Shown here one piece after another: positions 9,287 through 18,465 of a stretch of DNA of 64,000 nt (position 1 is the stretch's first letter; the number at the start of each line of letters is the position of its first letter). The position numbers and the translations under genes are program-made. This stretch comes from Atlantibacter subterraneus (GTDB taxonomy: Bacteria > Pseudomonadota > Gammaproteobacteria > Enterobacterales > Enterobacteriaceae), in contig NZ_VLPS01000003.1 of NCBI RefSeq assembly GCF_007570865.1, forward strand, positions 62,001-126,000. The letters are read 5' to 3'. The notes beneath the pieces were generated by a model that had not been told where the DNA came from, made no database searches, and saw nothing but the letters and a program-made list of their open reading frames with translations.

Positions 9287-10649
9287 ATCTCTCGCGGAAC
9301 GCCTCGGCGCGGGCGCGCAGAATCGGCTTCATCAGGTATTCGAGAATGGTTTTCTTACCGGTGATGATATCCACCGACGCCACCATGCCCGGAATAATCA
9401 GCAGCGGTTTTTCATTGCTACCCAGGTGATTTTTATCGGTGCGCAGGCGGATCACGTAGAAGCTGTTGCCCTCTTTATCGGTCACCGTATCCGGGCTGAT
9501 CTGCTCCAGCTTGCCTTTCAGCCCGCCGTAGATGGTGTAGTCATAGGCAGAAAACTTCACTACCGCTTCCTGGCCCGGATGCAAAAACGCGATGTCTTTC
9601 GGACGGATTTTCGCTTCCACCAGCAGGCTGTCATCCAGCGGAACGATCTCCACCAGGTCGTTGCCCGGCTGGATCACGCCGCCGATGGTGTTCACCAGCA
9701 TCTGCTGGACGATGCCGCGCACCGGCGACGTCACCAGGGTACGGTTGACCCGGTCTTCAATCGCCTTGCCGGAGGCTTCCAGCTTGCTGAGATCGGTACG
9801 CGCTTCGTTGAGCTGCGCCAGCGCTTCACTGCGGTAGCGGCCACGGGTTTCTGCCACCTTGCTTTCAATCTCGTTGATCGCTGCCTGGGCGCGCGGAATG
9901 GCTAGCGCCACCGAATCCAGCTGTCCGCGGGTTTCCACTTCGGAGCGCCGCAAACGCAACACTTCAACTTTGGATATCGCCCCTTTCGCCACCAGCGGTT
10001 CGGACATGTTGATCTCCTGCTGAAGCAGGCCAAGGCTGTTGCGGTACTGCACTTTCTTGGCTTCGAAATCTAGCAGCTCCTGTTTCTTCTGAATCAGTTG
10101 CTCATCCAGCCCGGCGATTTCGCTCTGGATGCGCTTTTTCATACTGGCGAACAGTTCCAGCTCGCCCTGCGCGATATCCGGCGCGCGTTTCTGGATTTCG
10201 TCGGAAATCGTCAGGCTCTCGGCGTCGTTAAGCTGGGCGGTCAGCCGCTGAATACGGGCCTCCAGCGCCATGCGGTCGGCTTCGGTTTCGCCAGCGTTGG
10301 ATTTAAAGCGCGTATCGTCGAGACGCAGCAGCGGCGCGCCCGCCTGTACCACTTCACCTTCGCGGGCATACACTTCCGCCACGATGCCGCCTTCCAGGTT
10401 CTGGATTTTTTGCAGGCGCGAGGAGGGGATGGCTTTGCCTTCGCCGCGCGTCACTTCATCAATCTCCGCCAGCGACGCCCAGGTAATGGCGGCGATAAAA
10501 AACGCCAGGATTGCCCACAGCGTCAGGCGCACCACGCGCGGCGTGTCGTCCAGCAGCGCTTTGTTCACTTCACTGGTGGTAAACTGATTGCTGTTTTTGT
10601 CGCCCAGCAGCCAGCGATTCAGGTGGCGTAACCCATCAGCGATTCGCAT
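9285..10649 (-). CDS. lapC: Type I secretion membrane-fusion protein, HlyD/LapC family
   Basis: Periplasmic adaptor that bridges the inner-membrane ABC exporter and the TolC-like outer-membrane channel. 454 residues: short cytoplasmic N-terminus, one membrane segment at about 42-60 (LWAILAFFIAAITWASL), a lipoyl-like half-motif (LEGGIVAEVYAREGEVV), a long coiled-coil hairpin at about 110-290 rich in Glu/Lys/Gln, the second lipoyl half (TSPVRGIVQQMLVNTIGG) and a beta-barrel C-terminus. It overlaps the lapB homologue by 14 bases, so it is translationally coupled. Symbol given by analogy with Pseudomonas lapEBC. Family certain; the cognate cargo is inferred from the adjacent adhesin. Confidence 0.93.
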   Translation of the reverse strand: MRIADGLRHLNRWLLGDKNSNQFTTSEVNKALLDDTPRVVRLTLWAILAFFIAAITWASLAEIDEVTRGEGKAIPSSRLQKIQNLEGGIVAEVYAREGEVVQAGAPLLRLDDTRFKSNAGETEADRMALEARIQRLTAQLNDAESLTISDEIQKRAPDIAQGELELFASMKKRIQSEIAGLDEQLIQKKQELLDFEAKKVQYRNSLGLLQQEINMSEPLVAKGAISKVEVLRLRRSEVETRGQLDSVALAIPRAQAAINEIESKVAETRGRYRSEALAQLNEARTDLSKLEASGKAIEDRVNRTLVTSPVRGIVQQMLVNTIGGVIQPGNDLVEIVPLDDSLLVEAKIRPKDIAFLHPGQEAVVKFSAYDYTIYGGLKGKLEQISPDTVTDKEGNSFYVIRLRTDKNHLGSNEKPLLIIPGMVASVDIITGKKTILEYLMKPILRARAEAFRER

Positions 10650-12819
10650 GGATCTGCCCCTTTTTCAACGCACTCATCACGGTCTCTTTCGGGCCATCGG
10701 CAATGATTTTGCCGTTATCGAGAATAATTAACCGGTCCACCAGCGCCAGCATTGAGGCGCGGTGGGTCACCAGCAGCACGGTTTTATCACTGATAATGGG
10801 CGCAAGCGCCTTCTTGATCAGGTCTTCGCTGGTGTTATCCATCGAGCTGGTGGGCTCGTCCATCAGCAACACCGGCGGATCGAGCAACAGCGAGCGGGCA
10901 AGTGTGATCGCCTGGCGCTGACCGCCGGAGAGATTCATCCCGCGCTCGCCCACCTGCATGTTGTAGCCGGAAGGATGGCGGCGGGCGAACTCATGGACCC
11001 CGGTGGCTTCGGCGACCCGCAGCATGGTTTCGTCGTCCACGTAGCTGGCACCGCACAGCAGGTTGTCGCGCAGCGTCCCGTTAAACAGGTGGATGTCCTG
11101 CGGGGCATAGCCGATATTATGGCGTAAATCGTGCACATCGATCTGGCGCGCGTCGATACCGTCGATCAGCACGCTGCCTTCATCCGGCTGGTAAAAGCCC
11201 ACCAGCAGCTTCGCCAGCGAACTTTTGCCGGAGCCGCTGCGGCCAATAATGCCGATTTTTTCGCCCGGCGTGACGGTCAGGGAAATATTATTCAGCGACG
11301 CCTGCTGGCTACCGGGGTAGCGGAACGTCACGTTGCGAAACTCAATCGCGCCGGTCAGGGTTTCGCGCTTGAGGGGCACTTCGTCCTGCTGCACTTCCTG
11401 CTCCAGCTCCATCATGCCGTCGATGGTGTGTTTGGTCATTTTGGCGCGCTGATAGCGGGTAATCAGGCTGCACAGCTGGCCGATCGGCAGCATCGCGCGG
11501 CGATTGAGCAGGTAGCAGGCGATCAGCCCGCCCATGCTCAGATGGCCGTTGATAATCAGATACACGCCGCCGACGATCATAATCACGCCGCAGGCCTGTT
11601 GCAGCCAGTGGGTGAAGTTCACCGCCACATAGGACAAGGACTTTACCCGCAGCTCCAGCTTGCTGAGGCTGCCGATGATCTGTTCCCACTGGTACTGGCG
11701 TTCGCTCTGGGCGTTATTCAGCTTGATGGCATCCAGCCCGCTCAGGGTTTCTACCAGCATTGCCTGGCGTTCGCTGGATAACTTAAAGGTTTTCTGGATG
11801 GTGGCGATCAGCGGGCGTTGGATCAGCCAGTTCACCAGCATCGCGACCGGGTAAGCCAGCAGCGGGATAAACACCAGCGGCCCGCCGATAATCCCTACCA
11901 CCGCCAGGATCAGCAAGGTGAACGGGAAATCGATCAGCGCGGTCAGCGTCAGTGATGAGAGAAAATCGCGCAGCGACTGGTAGTCCTGGAAATTCTGCGC
12001 AAAGCTGCCGACGCGCGGCGGGCGCAGTTTCATCTTCATGCCCAGCAGCCGCTCAAACAGCGCTGCCGAGACGATCAGATCGGTTTTCTTACCGGCAATA
12101 TCCAGGCAGATGCTGCGCAAGATTTTCAGGATCAGATCGAACACGTAGGCGATGGTGATGCCAATCGCCAGCACCCACAGCGTGGCGGTGGCCTGATTGG
12201 GTACCACGCGATCGTAGACGTTCATCACGAACAGCGGCGAGCACAGGGCGATCAGGTTGATCAGGAAGCTCGCCACCACCGCATCGAGATACAGGAATTT
12301 CGACAGCTTCAGGGTATCCTGGAACCAGGCTTTGGTGCGCGGGATCAGCGCCGTCGGCTGGCTGTCGTATTCATGTTTCGGCTGAATAAAAACGGCTTTG
12401 CCGGCGTAGAGTTTTTCCAGCTCGGCAATCTCCAGCGTAATCGCGCCGCCTTCGGTTTCGCCAGGCATCAGCCGGGCCTTATCGCCTTCCAGCGCCGTCA
12501 GCACCGCCGCCTGGCCGTTTTGCAACACCAGGATCGCGGGGAGCGACAGCGCCGTGATTTTGGTCACCGGGCGTTGGATCACCCGGGCTTTTAATCCGGC
12601 ACGCTGCGCGGCGCGCGGCACGGTGCTCAGCGTCAGGCAACTGGACTGCAACGGCAGACCGGCGGTCAGCACATTGCGGCTGGTGATAATGCCGTGCAAT
12701 TTGCAGACAACCATCAGGCAATCCAGCAGCGGATCGTCATGATTGAGTCTTGGGTCGTGGCGGTTCGTCTCGTCTGACGAGAGATCCTGAATATCAGTAA
12801 TATCGTTGATCAGTGCCAT
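10636..12819 (-). CDS. lapB: Type I secretion ABC transporter, LapB-like
   Basis: Inner-membrane exporter ATPase for the large adhesin. 727 residues in three parts: an N-terminal C39-peptidase-like domain (about 28-155), a six-helix ABC membrane domain (about 165-450) and an ATPase domain with Walker A GRSGSGKSS, signature NLSGGQRQA, Walker B VLLMDEPTS and switch His in VTHRAS. In the peptidase-like domain the position usually held by the catalytic His (in HFVV) is Ala in GQAAVL, so it is likely a non-cleaving substrate-docking domain, as in transporters of adhesins without a double-Gly leader. It lies between the lapE and lapC homologues on the same strand. Confidence 0.94.
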   Translation of the reverse strand: MALINDITDIQDLSSDETNRHDPRLNHDDPLLDCLMVVCKLHGIITSRNVLTAGLPLQSSCLTLSTVPRAAQRAGLKARVIQRPVTKITALSLPAILVLQNGQAAVLTALEGDKARLMPGETEGGAITLEIAELEKLYAGKAVFIQPKHEYDSQPTALIPRTKAWFQDTLKLSKFLYLDAVVASFLINLIALCSPLFVMNVYDRVVPNQATATLWVLAIGITIAYVFDLILKILRSICLDIAGKKTDLIVSAALFERLLGMKMKLRPPRVGSFAQNFQDYQSLRDFLSSLTLTALIDFPFTLLILAVVGIIGGPLVFIPLLAYPVAMLVNWLIQRPLIATIQKTFKLSSERQAMLVETLSGLDAIKLNNAQSERQYQWEQIIGSLSKLELRVKSLSYVAVNFTHWLQQACGVIMIVGGVYLIINGHLSMGGLIACYLLNRRAMLPIGQLCSLITRYQRAKMTKHTIDGMMELEQEVQQDEVPLKRETLTGAIEFRNVTFRYPGSQQASLNNISLTVTPGEKIGIIGRSGSGKSSLAKLLVGFYQPDEGSVLIDGIDARQIDVHDLRHNIGYAPQDIHLFNGTLRDNLLCGASYVDDETMLRVAEATGVHEFARRHPSGYNMQVGERGMNLSGGQRQAITLARSLLLDPPVLLMDEPTSSMDNTSEDLIKKALAPIISDKTVLLVTHRASMLALVDRLIILDNGKIIADGPKETVMSALKKGQIHANR

Positions 12820-12912
12820 AATCTGCCGTACCTGATGACAGGCAAAGTAAGAAGCGCTATTTCATCCGCAACAGATGAAATAACGCCTGGTTCAATGGGT
12901 TACCGGTTCGTC

Positions 12913-14265
12913 TTAATGAAGATCGGGTAAGTCCGCCTGAGTGGTTTGTTGTCCGTCCAGCGGCTGTGCGGCAGTCGGCGGTTGAATCGACATGGATTTC
13001 AACAGTTCGCCCATCCGCGCATTAATGCGGTAGGTCGAAAACATTTCAACAAACTGCAATTCTACATATCGGCGCTGGGCGCTGAAAACTTCATTTTCGC
13101 TGTCCAGCATATCCAGCAGCGAACGATCCCCCAGGCTGAACTGCTCCTGATAGGCGGTACGCACCGTCATACTGCGATCGGCGTACTCTTTGGCGATCGG
13201 CACCTGCTGTTCTGCATTACGCAGGGCGTTCCACGACAGGCGCAGCTCTTCATTCAGCCGGCGCAGAGCATTGCGCTTCACGTCCTGGGCTTCTTTGGTG
13301 CGGTAAGCGTAAGAGGAGAGGGTGGCTTTATCGCTGCCGCCATTGAACAGGTTGTAGCGCATGCGCATCATTGCCTGCCACTCCTGGTTGTGACCGCGCG
13401 TTCCGTCAATGTTGTTATCCATGGTGCGGCCCACTTCCACATTCACTTCCGGGTAAAAGCGGGATTTGGCGGCTTCGTACTGCGCCCGGGTGGCTTCGAT
13501 ATCGGAATCCGCCAGTTTCAACAGCGGGCTGTTGTCCAGCGCGATCTTACGGGCTTCTTCCAGTGACGCGGGCACCGCGAATTTCGCCGGTAGGGTCAGA
13601 TTTTCCGCTTCCATCCCGGTGACGCTCTGGTAATTGGCGCGCGCGTCTTCCAGGTTGGTTTGTTCGGTCAGCAGATTGTTGCGCGCCTGGGCCAGACGCG
13701 CTTCTGCCTGCTCGTGATCCGCCAGACGGCCTACGCCCTGCTCGGTACGCAGCGTGATTTGATCAAAAATGCGTTCATGGTTGGTCAGGTTTTCCTGGGC
13801 CAGCGCCACCATTTTTTCGCGCATCAGCACATCGAGATAGCTCTGCACCACCTGCAATGCCGTGGTTTCGCTGGTATCCATCACGTTATAGGCGCGGGAG
13901 TTCACGGTGGCCTTCTGGCGCGCCACTTCGCTGGTGGTGGCGAAACCGTTAAAAATATTCTGGCGCAGGTTAATGCTTGATTCGCTGCGATTCAGGTCAC
14001 GCTTGTGATCGCCTAACGCGCGGGTCGTCGCGTTATCGGTTTGCTCCCAGCCGGTGCCTGCCTCAAGATTCAACGTCGGTAAATAGCCGCCTTTTGCCGC
14101 CTGCAAATCATGTTCAGCAGAGTAACGGCTGTTGGCGGAGGCGCTAATTTCGGGATGGGAAGCCAGTGTTTGTTTGATCGCATTTTCAAGAGTGGTGGCG
14201 TGAGCCAGGCTTAATGTCATCAGAGGCAGCGTGAGCCCTAACATTAAGTTCTTGCGGTAATTCAT
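12913..14265 (-). CDS. lapE: TolC-family outer-membrane channel, LapE-like
   Basis: Outer-membrane efflux/secretion duct of the type I system. 450 residues with a signal peptide (MNYRKNLMLGLTLPLMTLSLAHA, cut before TTLENAIK) and the two homologous helical repeats of the TolC family (first repeat LENAIKQTLASHPEISASAN; second about residue 230 on, LEEARKIALDNSPLLKLADSDIEATRAQYEAAKS). First gene of the secretion operon lapE-lapB-lapC; 93 bases separate it from the lapB homologue. It is downstream of the adhesin gene but separated from it by a terminator hairpin, so it probably has its own promoter in 14266-14415. Confidence 0.93.
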   Translation of the reverse strand: MNYRKNLMLGLTLPLMTLSLAHATTLENAIKQTLASHPEISASANSRYSAEHDLQAAKGGYLPTLNLEAGTGWEQTDNATTRALGDHKRDLNRSESSINLRQNIFNGFATTSEVARQKATVNSRAYNVMDTSETTALQVVQSYLDVLMREKMVALAQENLTNHERIFDQITLRTEQGVGRLADHEQAEARLAQARNNLLTEQTNLEDARANYQSVTGMEAENLTLPAKFAVPASLEEARKIALDNSPLLKLADSDIEATRAQYEAAKSRFYPEVNVEVGRTMDNNIDGTRGHNQEWQAMMRMRYNLFNGGSDKATLSSYAYRTKEAQDVKRNALRRLNEELRLSWNALRNAEQQVPIAKEYADRSMTVRTAYQEQFSLGDRSLLDMLDSENEVFSAQRRYVELQFVEMFSTYRINARMGELLKSMSIQPPTAAQPLDGQQTTQADLPDLH

Positions 14266-14343
14266 GATTCTTCCTTTGTAGTACTTATTCCCTGTTGTTG
14301 GATAAGCAATAACAGAGCGTTTTTATCCAAAAAGCCCTCGCCG

Positions 14344-14368
14344 CAGTTAACGTTTTGATCGTTAACTG
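14344..14368. promoter_or_regulatory. Perfect 9-bp inverted repeat upstream of the secretion operon
   Basis: CAGTTAACG - 7-base spacer TTTTGAT - CGTTAACTG, fully symmetric, about 80 bases upstream of the lapE start. The position fits an operator of the lapEBC promoter. It could also form an RNA hairpin, but no U-run follows directly on the minus strand. The cognate regulator is unknown. Confidence 0.45.
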
Positions 14369-14415
14369 AAGAAGAGAGGACGCTTTAAATAACGTTATAT
14401 TCGATCATCAGGAAA

Positions 14416-14445
14416 ACATCCCTCGCAGAGCGCCGCGAGGGATGT
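14416..14445 (-). terminator. Terminator downstream of the adhesin gene
   Basis: On the minus strand an 11-bp perfect stem ACATCCCTCGC/GCGAGGGATGT with an 8-base loop is followed by TTTTCC, starting 13 bases after the adhesin stop codon. It separates adhesin transcription from the lapEBC operon, which suits the very different expression levels of cargo and exporter. Confidence 0.75.
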
Positions 14446-14457
14446 CCATATTTACAT

Positions 14458-17400
14458 TTACGACACGGGGTCCGGTTTGGCGATCAGGCTATCCATCAGC
14501 GACTCATCGCCGCCATGGTAGCTGTCCGCCGCAGGATCGACCGGCGCGACTTCAGCAACCGGAGTGGCATGGCCCTGGGCCGCGTCATCCACAGTCTGGG
14601 TGCCGTTGCCTTGCTCGACCACCTTAATCAGCGAACTCAGATCCTGGCTGTTATCGGTATCGGCCAGAACTTCGCTTAGCACGACAGGTTCCGCGCCGCT
14701 GCTGGTGTCAGGGACCGCCGCAGGGCTGGCTTGCGCAGGAGCGGTATCCGCCGTATCCACATGCGTCTCTTCCATATCGCCCAGCAGATTGCTGAGTGAG
14801 GCGTCAGGCTGCGGCGTCAACGCGGTGGTTGGCGTACTGCCCTGACCGCTGTCGATGTGGTTGAGGCTGATATCATCTTCAACCACCAGCAGCGTTGGCG
14901 CGGCATGGTCTTCGGCTGGCGTCGCGGCATCATGCTGCGCGTCGTGTTCCGTCGCGCTGTCATGAGTATCGGTATCTGCACCATCATGGTCCACCAACAT
15001 CATCCGGCTGGACATCATCTCAGGCTCAGGCACGTTGGTCTGCTCGCCGGTTTCGCCATCAAAGGTGAAGTGGGTGTCGTGGTGTTCGCTGGCGGTAGAA
15101 TCTACCTCCATCTTGATCTCGCCCAGATGATCGACGCCTTTTTCCAGCTCAACTGTGATAGTCCCTTTAAAGGTTGGGCTGTGCAGGTCGATGGTATAGG
15201 TGCCATCTTTATAGCTCACCATACTGCCATCGGAGACCACGACTTTCGCGCCTTCCGGGATACCGGAGAGCTTGATTTGCGTCAGCTGTTCGGCGTTATG
15301 GTCGCTGGACAGGTTAAGGTCAACATTCAGCGAAACCTGCTGAACTTTGGTTTCTACAACGGTGGTAGTGGTGCCGGGATTGGTCGTAGAGCCACCGTCG
15401 CCGAAGATCACGCCTTCTATCTGGTTAGAGTTGCCGTACAGCCCTTTGCCGTGGCTATCGGTGACCTTTAACCCATCGTAGGTGTTGTCCTGGCTATTGG
15501 CATTGTTATTTGAAGACGAAGTGACTTTATAGTCAGTGCTGTCGCCTTTAACGAAGATATAATCTTTACCGACCTGACCAGCGTCACCCCGGTTACCGGT
15601 GATACCGTTTAATGGCCTGAAATCCTCTTTGCCGCCGGTCCAGTCGCTCTGCTTGTAGAAGCCACCCGTTTTGTCGCCAACCACGAAGATATCCGAGTAT
15701 TTACTCGAATTGGAGTTCGCGTTGCCGGACTGATCGTAATACTTGATCTGGTTAGCGGGATCGGCGCATGTCGGCGGAGTATCACCTACGATGCCGTTAT
15801 ACGGGCTGTCGGGCGTTAACCACACGCGCACGTTGGAACCGATAGCAACGATCTTACCATCCTGAATATCGAAGCCATCCGGATTGCCGCTACCGCCGTT
15901 AACCTGAATAATTTTGCTGCCGGTAGTGACTTCGGTCTGGGATACCGTGACTGAGACGTCGAGTTTGATATTGGCATCGGCGTCGGCGTCGGAATCAGCG
16001 TCGGCATCAGCGTCCGAATCGGCATCAGCATCAGCATCAGCATCAGCATCGGCGTCCGCGTCCGCATCGGCGTCTGCGTCCGCATCTGCATCGGCGTCTG
16101 CATCCGCATCGGCGTCGGCATCAGCGTCGGCGTCCGCATCGGCGTCAGCGTCTGCATCCGCATCGGCATCTGCGTCCGCATCGGCGTCAGCGTCGGCATC
16201 TGCGTCGGCATCGGCGTCAGCGTCGGCATCTGCGTCCGCATCGGCGTCCGCGTCAGCGTCTGCATCTGCGTCCGCATCGGCATCAGCGTCGGCGTCGGCG
16301 TCCGCATCAGCGTCAGCGTCAGCATCGGCGTCGGCGTCAGCATCGGCATCTGCGTCAGCGTCTGCATCAGCATCAGCATCTGCATCAGCGTCTGCATCAG
16401 CGTCTGCATCAGCGTCCGCATCGGCGTCAGCGTCTGCATCGGCGTCCGCATCCGCATCAGCGTCCGCATCGGCGTCGGCGTCGGCGTCCGCATCGGCATC
16501 AGCGTCTGCGTCCGCATCGGCATCCGCGTCTGCATCAGCGTCTGCATCGGCGTCGGCGTCTGCGTCCGAATCGGCATCGGCGTCTGCATCTGCATCTGCA
16601 TCGGCGTCTGCATCGGCATCGGCATCGGCGTCCGCGTCCGCGTCCGCGTCGGCATCAGCGTCGGCGTCCGCATCGGCATCAGCATCAGCGTCTGCGTCGG
16701 CATCCGCGTCTGCGTCCGCATCGGCGTCCGAATCGGCATCAGCGTCGGCATCCGCATCCGCATCAGCGTCGGCATCCGCATCGGCGTCCGCATCAGCGTC
16801 GGCGTCCGCATCGGCATCTGCATCCGCGTCGGCATCAGCGTCGGCATCAGCGTCTGCGTCTGCGTCCGCATCAGCGTCTGCATCCGAATCGGCATCTGCA
16901 TCAGCGTCGGCATCTGCATCTGCATCAGCGTCTGCATCGGAATCGGCGTCGGCATCAGCGTCGGCGTCCGCATCGGCGTCTGCATCAGCGTCTGCGTCCG
17001 CATCGGCATCCGCATCAGCGTCTGCATCCGCGTCGGCGTCTGCATCCGAATCGGCATCAGCATCCGCATCGGCATCCGCATCTGCGTCGGCGTCGGCGTC
17101 TGCATCAGCGTCCGCATCGGCATCGGCATCGGCGTCCGCGTCGGCATCAGCGTCCGCATCGGCGTCCGCATCTGCGTCGGCATCGGCATCCGAATCGGCA
17201 TCCGCATCAGCGTCCGCGTCGGCATCGGCATCCGCATCCGCATCAGCGTCGGCATCCGCGTCCGCATCGGCATCGGCATCCGCATCAGCGTCCGCATCAG
17301 CGTCTGCATCGGCGTCTGCATCACCATCATCTGGGCCAGTCGGGTCCGTCGGATCGGTTGGGTCCGTTGGGTCCGTTGGGTCCGTCGGGTCCGTCGGGTC

Positions 17401-18144
17401 CGTCGGGTCTGTTGGGTCCGTCGGGTCCGTCGGGTCCGTCGGATCGGTTGGGTCCGTTGGGTCCGTCGGATCGGTCGGGTCCGTTGGGTCCGTCGGGTCT
17501 GTTGGGTCCGTAGGGTCTGTCGGATCCGTTGGGTCCGTCGGATCGGTCGGGTCCGTCGGATCTGTTGGGTCCGTAGGATCGGTAGGGTCCGTTGGCTCTG
17601 TCGGTTCCGTCGGATCGGTACCCGCATTGTTATCCGGGTTTGCAGCAGGTTGTTCAGCCGCACCAGCATCCAATAACGTGAATTCTTCTACTGGCGCGTC
17701 GTCGGGAAAGTCGAGGCCGATAGTAGGATATCCCGCGTTGGGGTCGATAATTTCCCCAGTCAGATCGAGCACAACATGGGTATGCGCGCCGCCTGCGCCA
17801 GGCGTGCCGCCGCCGCTTGCGCCTGCTTGCGGGCCTGCTGCGGTTGGGTCGAGAGTCTGGGTCGGGTCCATACCGTCGGCAATCGCTTGCTGTAGCGCGG
17901 CGACGTCGGATTGTTCACTGGCCGCAGGAAGGGTGATGCCATTCGCATCCCATACGGTATCGCGGCCAAGATCGAGAGTCTTACCATCAGCGAGAGAAAG
18001 GGTTACCGCGCCTGCTGCGCCGGTAAGAACTTGCTCGCCTTCAAATATTCTGTCGCCTTCAATTAACAGGCGTTGGCTTCCATCGGGGGAAACAACGAAA
18101 ACTTGTCCTATGACTGCCTTAACCAGGCCAACTACTCCACTCAT
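14458..18144 (-). CDS. LapA-like retention-module adhesin with Asp-Ala tract
   Basis: Predicted type I secreted surface adhesin of 1228 residues. Residues 1-100 form a retention module ([20 protein letters not shown]..., [25 protein letters not shown]). T101-A102-A103-G104 is the expected LapG di-alanine cleavage site. Residues 176-269 are 31 Pro-Thr-Asp-type triplets, and residues 275-724 are 450 residues of almost pure Asp-Ala with about eight Ser replacements. Residues 725-1228 are a non-repetitive region with Asn/Ser/Gly-rich beta-type sequence, one cysteine (PPTCADP), a His/Asp-rich linker, and a terminal part expected to carry the secretion signal. No RTX nonapeptides are visible. It is much shorter than Pseudomonas LapA. 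ATG at 18144 follows AAGGAAG. Function as a biofilm adhesin is inferred from module and neighbours. Confidence 0.88.
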   Translation of the reverse strand: MSGVVGLVKAVIGQVFVVSPDGSQRLLIEGDRIFEGEQVLTGAAGAVTLSLADGKTLDLGRDTVWDANGITLPAASEQSDVAALQQAIADGMDPTQTLDPTAAGPQAGASGGGTPGAGGAHTHVVLDLTGEIIDPNAGYPTIGLDFPDDAPVEEFTLLDAGAAEQPAANPDNNAGTDPTEPTEPTDPTDPTDPTDPTDPTDPTDPTDPTDPTDPTDPTDPTDPTDPTDPTDPTDPTDPTDPTDPTDPTDPTDPTDPTDPTDPTDPTDPTGPDDGDADADADADADADADADADADADADADADADADADADADADADSDADADADADADADADADADADADADADADADADADADADADADADADSDADADADADADADADADADADADADADADADADADSDADADADADADADADADSDADADADADADADADADADADADADADADADADADADADADADADADADADSDADADADADADADADADADADADADADADADADADADADADADADADADADADSDADADADADADADADADADADADADADADADADADADADADADADADADADADADADADADADADADADADADADADADADADADADADADADADADADADADADADADADADADADADADADADADADADADADADADADADADADADADADADADADADADADADADADADADADADADADSDADADADSDADADANIKLDVSVTVSQTEVTTGSKIIQVNGGSGNPDGFDIQDGKIVAIGSNVRVWLTPDSPYNGIVGDTPPTCADPANQIKYYDQSGNANSNSSKYSDIFVVGDKTGGFYKQSDWTGGKEDFRPLNGITGNRGDAGQVGKDYIFVKGDSTDYKVTSSSNNNANSQDNTYDGLKVTDSHGKGLYGNSNQIEGVIFGDGGSTTNPGTTTTVVETKVQQVSLNVDLNLSSDHNAEQLTQIKLSGIPEGAKVVVSDGSMVSYKDGTYTIDLHSPTFKGTITVELEKGVDHLGEIKMEVDSTASEHHDTHFTFDGETGEQTNVPEPEMMSSRMMLVDHDGADTDTHDSATEHDAQHDAATPAEDHAAPTLLVVEDDISLNHIDSGQGSTPTTALTPQPDASLSNLLGDMEETHVDTADTAPAQASPAAVPDTSSGAEPVVLSEVLADTDNSQDLSSLIKVVEQGNGTQTVDDAAQGHATPVAEVAPVDPAADSYHGGDESLMDSLIAKPDPVS
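15973..17322 (-). repeat. Asp-Ala coding hexanucleotide repeat tract
   Basis: 1350 bases made of a degenerate 6-base unit (GAY GCN on the coding strand), giving 450 residues of alternating Asp and Ala, about 225 acidic side chains. Around eight Ala positions are Ser (coding-strand GAT TCG or GAT TCC). Third codon positions vary freely (GCA, GCC, GCT or GCG for Ala; mostly GAT/GAC for Asp), so the repeat is conserved at protein level but scrambled at DNA level. It leaves several other frames open, which creates long spurious ORFs. Confidence 0.97.
17338..17619 (-). repeat. Asp-Pro-Thr coding nonanucleotide repeat tract
   Basis: 282 bases encode Thr followed by 31 Asp/Glu-Pro-Thr triplets (residues 176-269 of the adhesin); two near the N-terminal end are Glu-Pro-Thr. 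The 9-base unit reads GGGTCCGTC/GGATCGGTT-like on the plus strand and is far more uniform than the Asp-Ala tract, so slipped-strand length change is more likely here. The proline spacing suggests an extended stalk-like linker after the retention module. Confidence 0.95.
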
Positions 18145-18465
18145 ATGAACTTCCTTCGCTATTTTTTATTTTTGTTAGAGGGTCCCTTTATGCTGTGCAC
18201 GTGATTAATCTGAAGGGACATCAGTAAGCATTGCTTATGAAAATGACCATAATGATAAAATATGATTTACGATGTTTTAACCGGGATATTAAACCGCTTT
18301 TTGGGCGATATATTCAAGGATTAAATCATTTAGCAAAGGGAACGTGAGCAGTCAGGCCCCACTGAATAAGGGCCTGGCATGAATATGTTTTAGCCACCCA
18401 CCATAATTAGTAGCTGCGTGATAAATAATAAAAATAAATTAACAATATTCCTACAATTACCTAAG
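18145..18465. promoter_or_regulatory. Intergenic region upstream of the adhesin
   Basis: 321 AT-rich bases between the 113-residue gene and the adhesin start, and the presumed promoter region of the adhesin. It contains an inverted repeat CAGGCCC/GGGCCTG (18353-18376, 10-base loop) that may end transcription from the lapG-lapD operon, although no U-run follows it on the minus strand. No convincing sigma-70 promoter could be chosen by eye, and no coding region is seen. Confidence 0.4.

Noticed and set aside
15973-17322. Possible CRISPR array or intergenic satellite
   Set aside because: The repeats are 6 bp with no spacers, lie inside one long reading frame and encode Asp-Ala.
15816-17669. 617-residue minus-strand ORF rich in Met, Thr, Pro and Arg in a second frame over the repeats
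   Set aside because: Out-of-frame reading of the same hexanucleotide repeat; the adhesin frame has the retention module and a proper ribosome site.
15914-18148. 744-residue plus-strand ORF of Ser-Ala repeats with a Val-Gly-Ser tract
   Set aside because: It is the exact antisense of the adhesin repeats; GAYGCN repeats leave the complementary frame open. It has no ribosome site, no start context and no domain outside the repeats.
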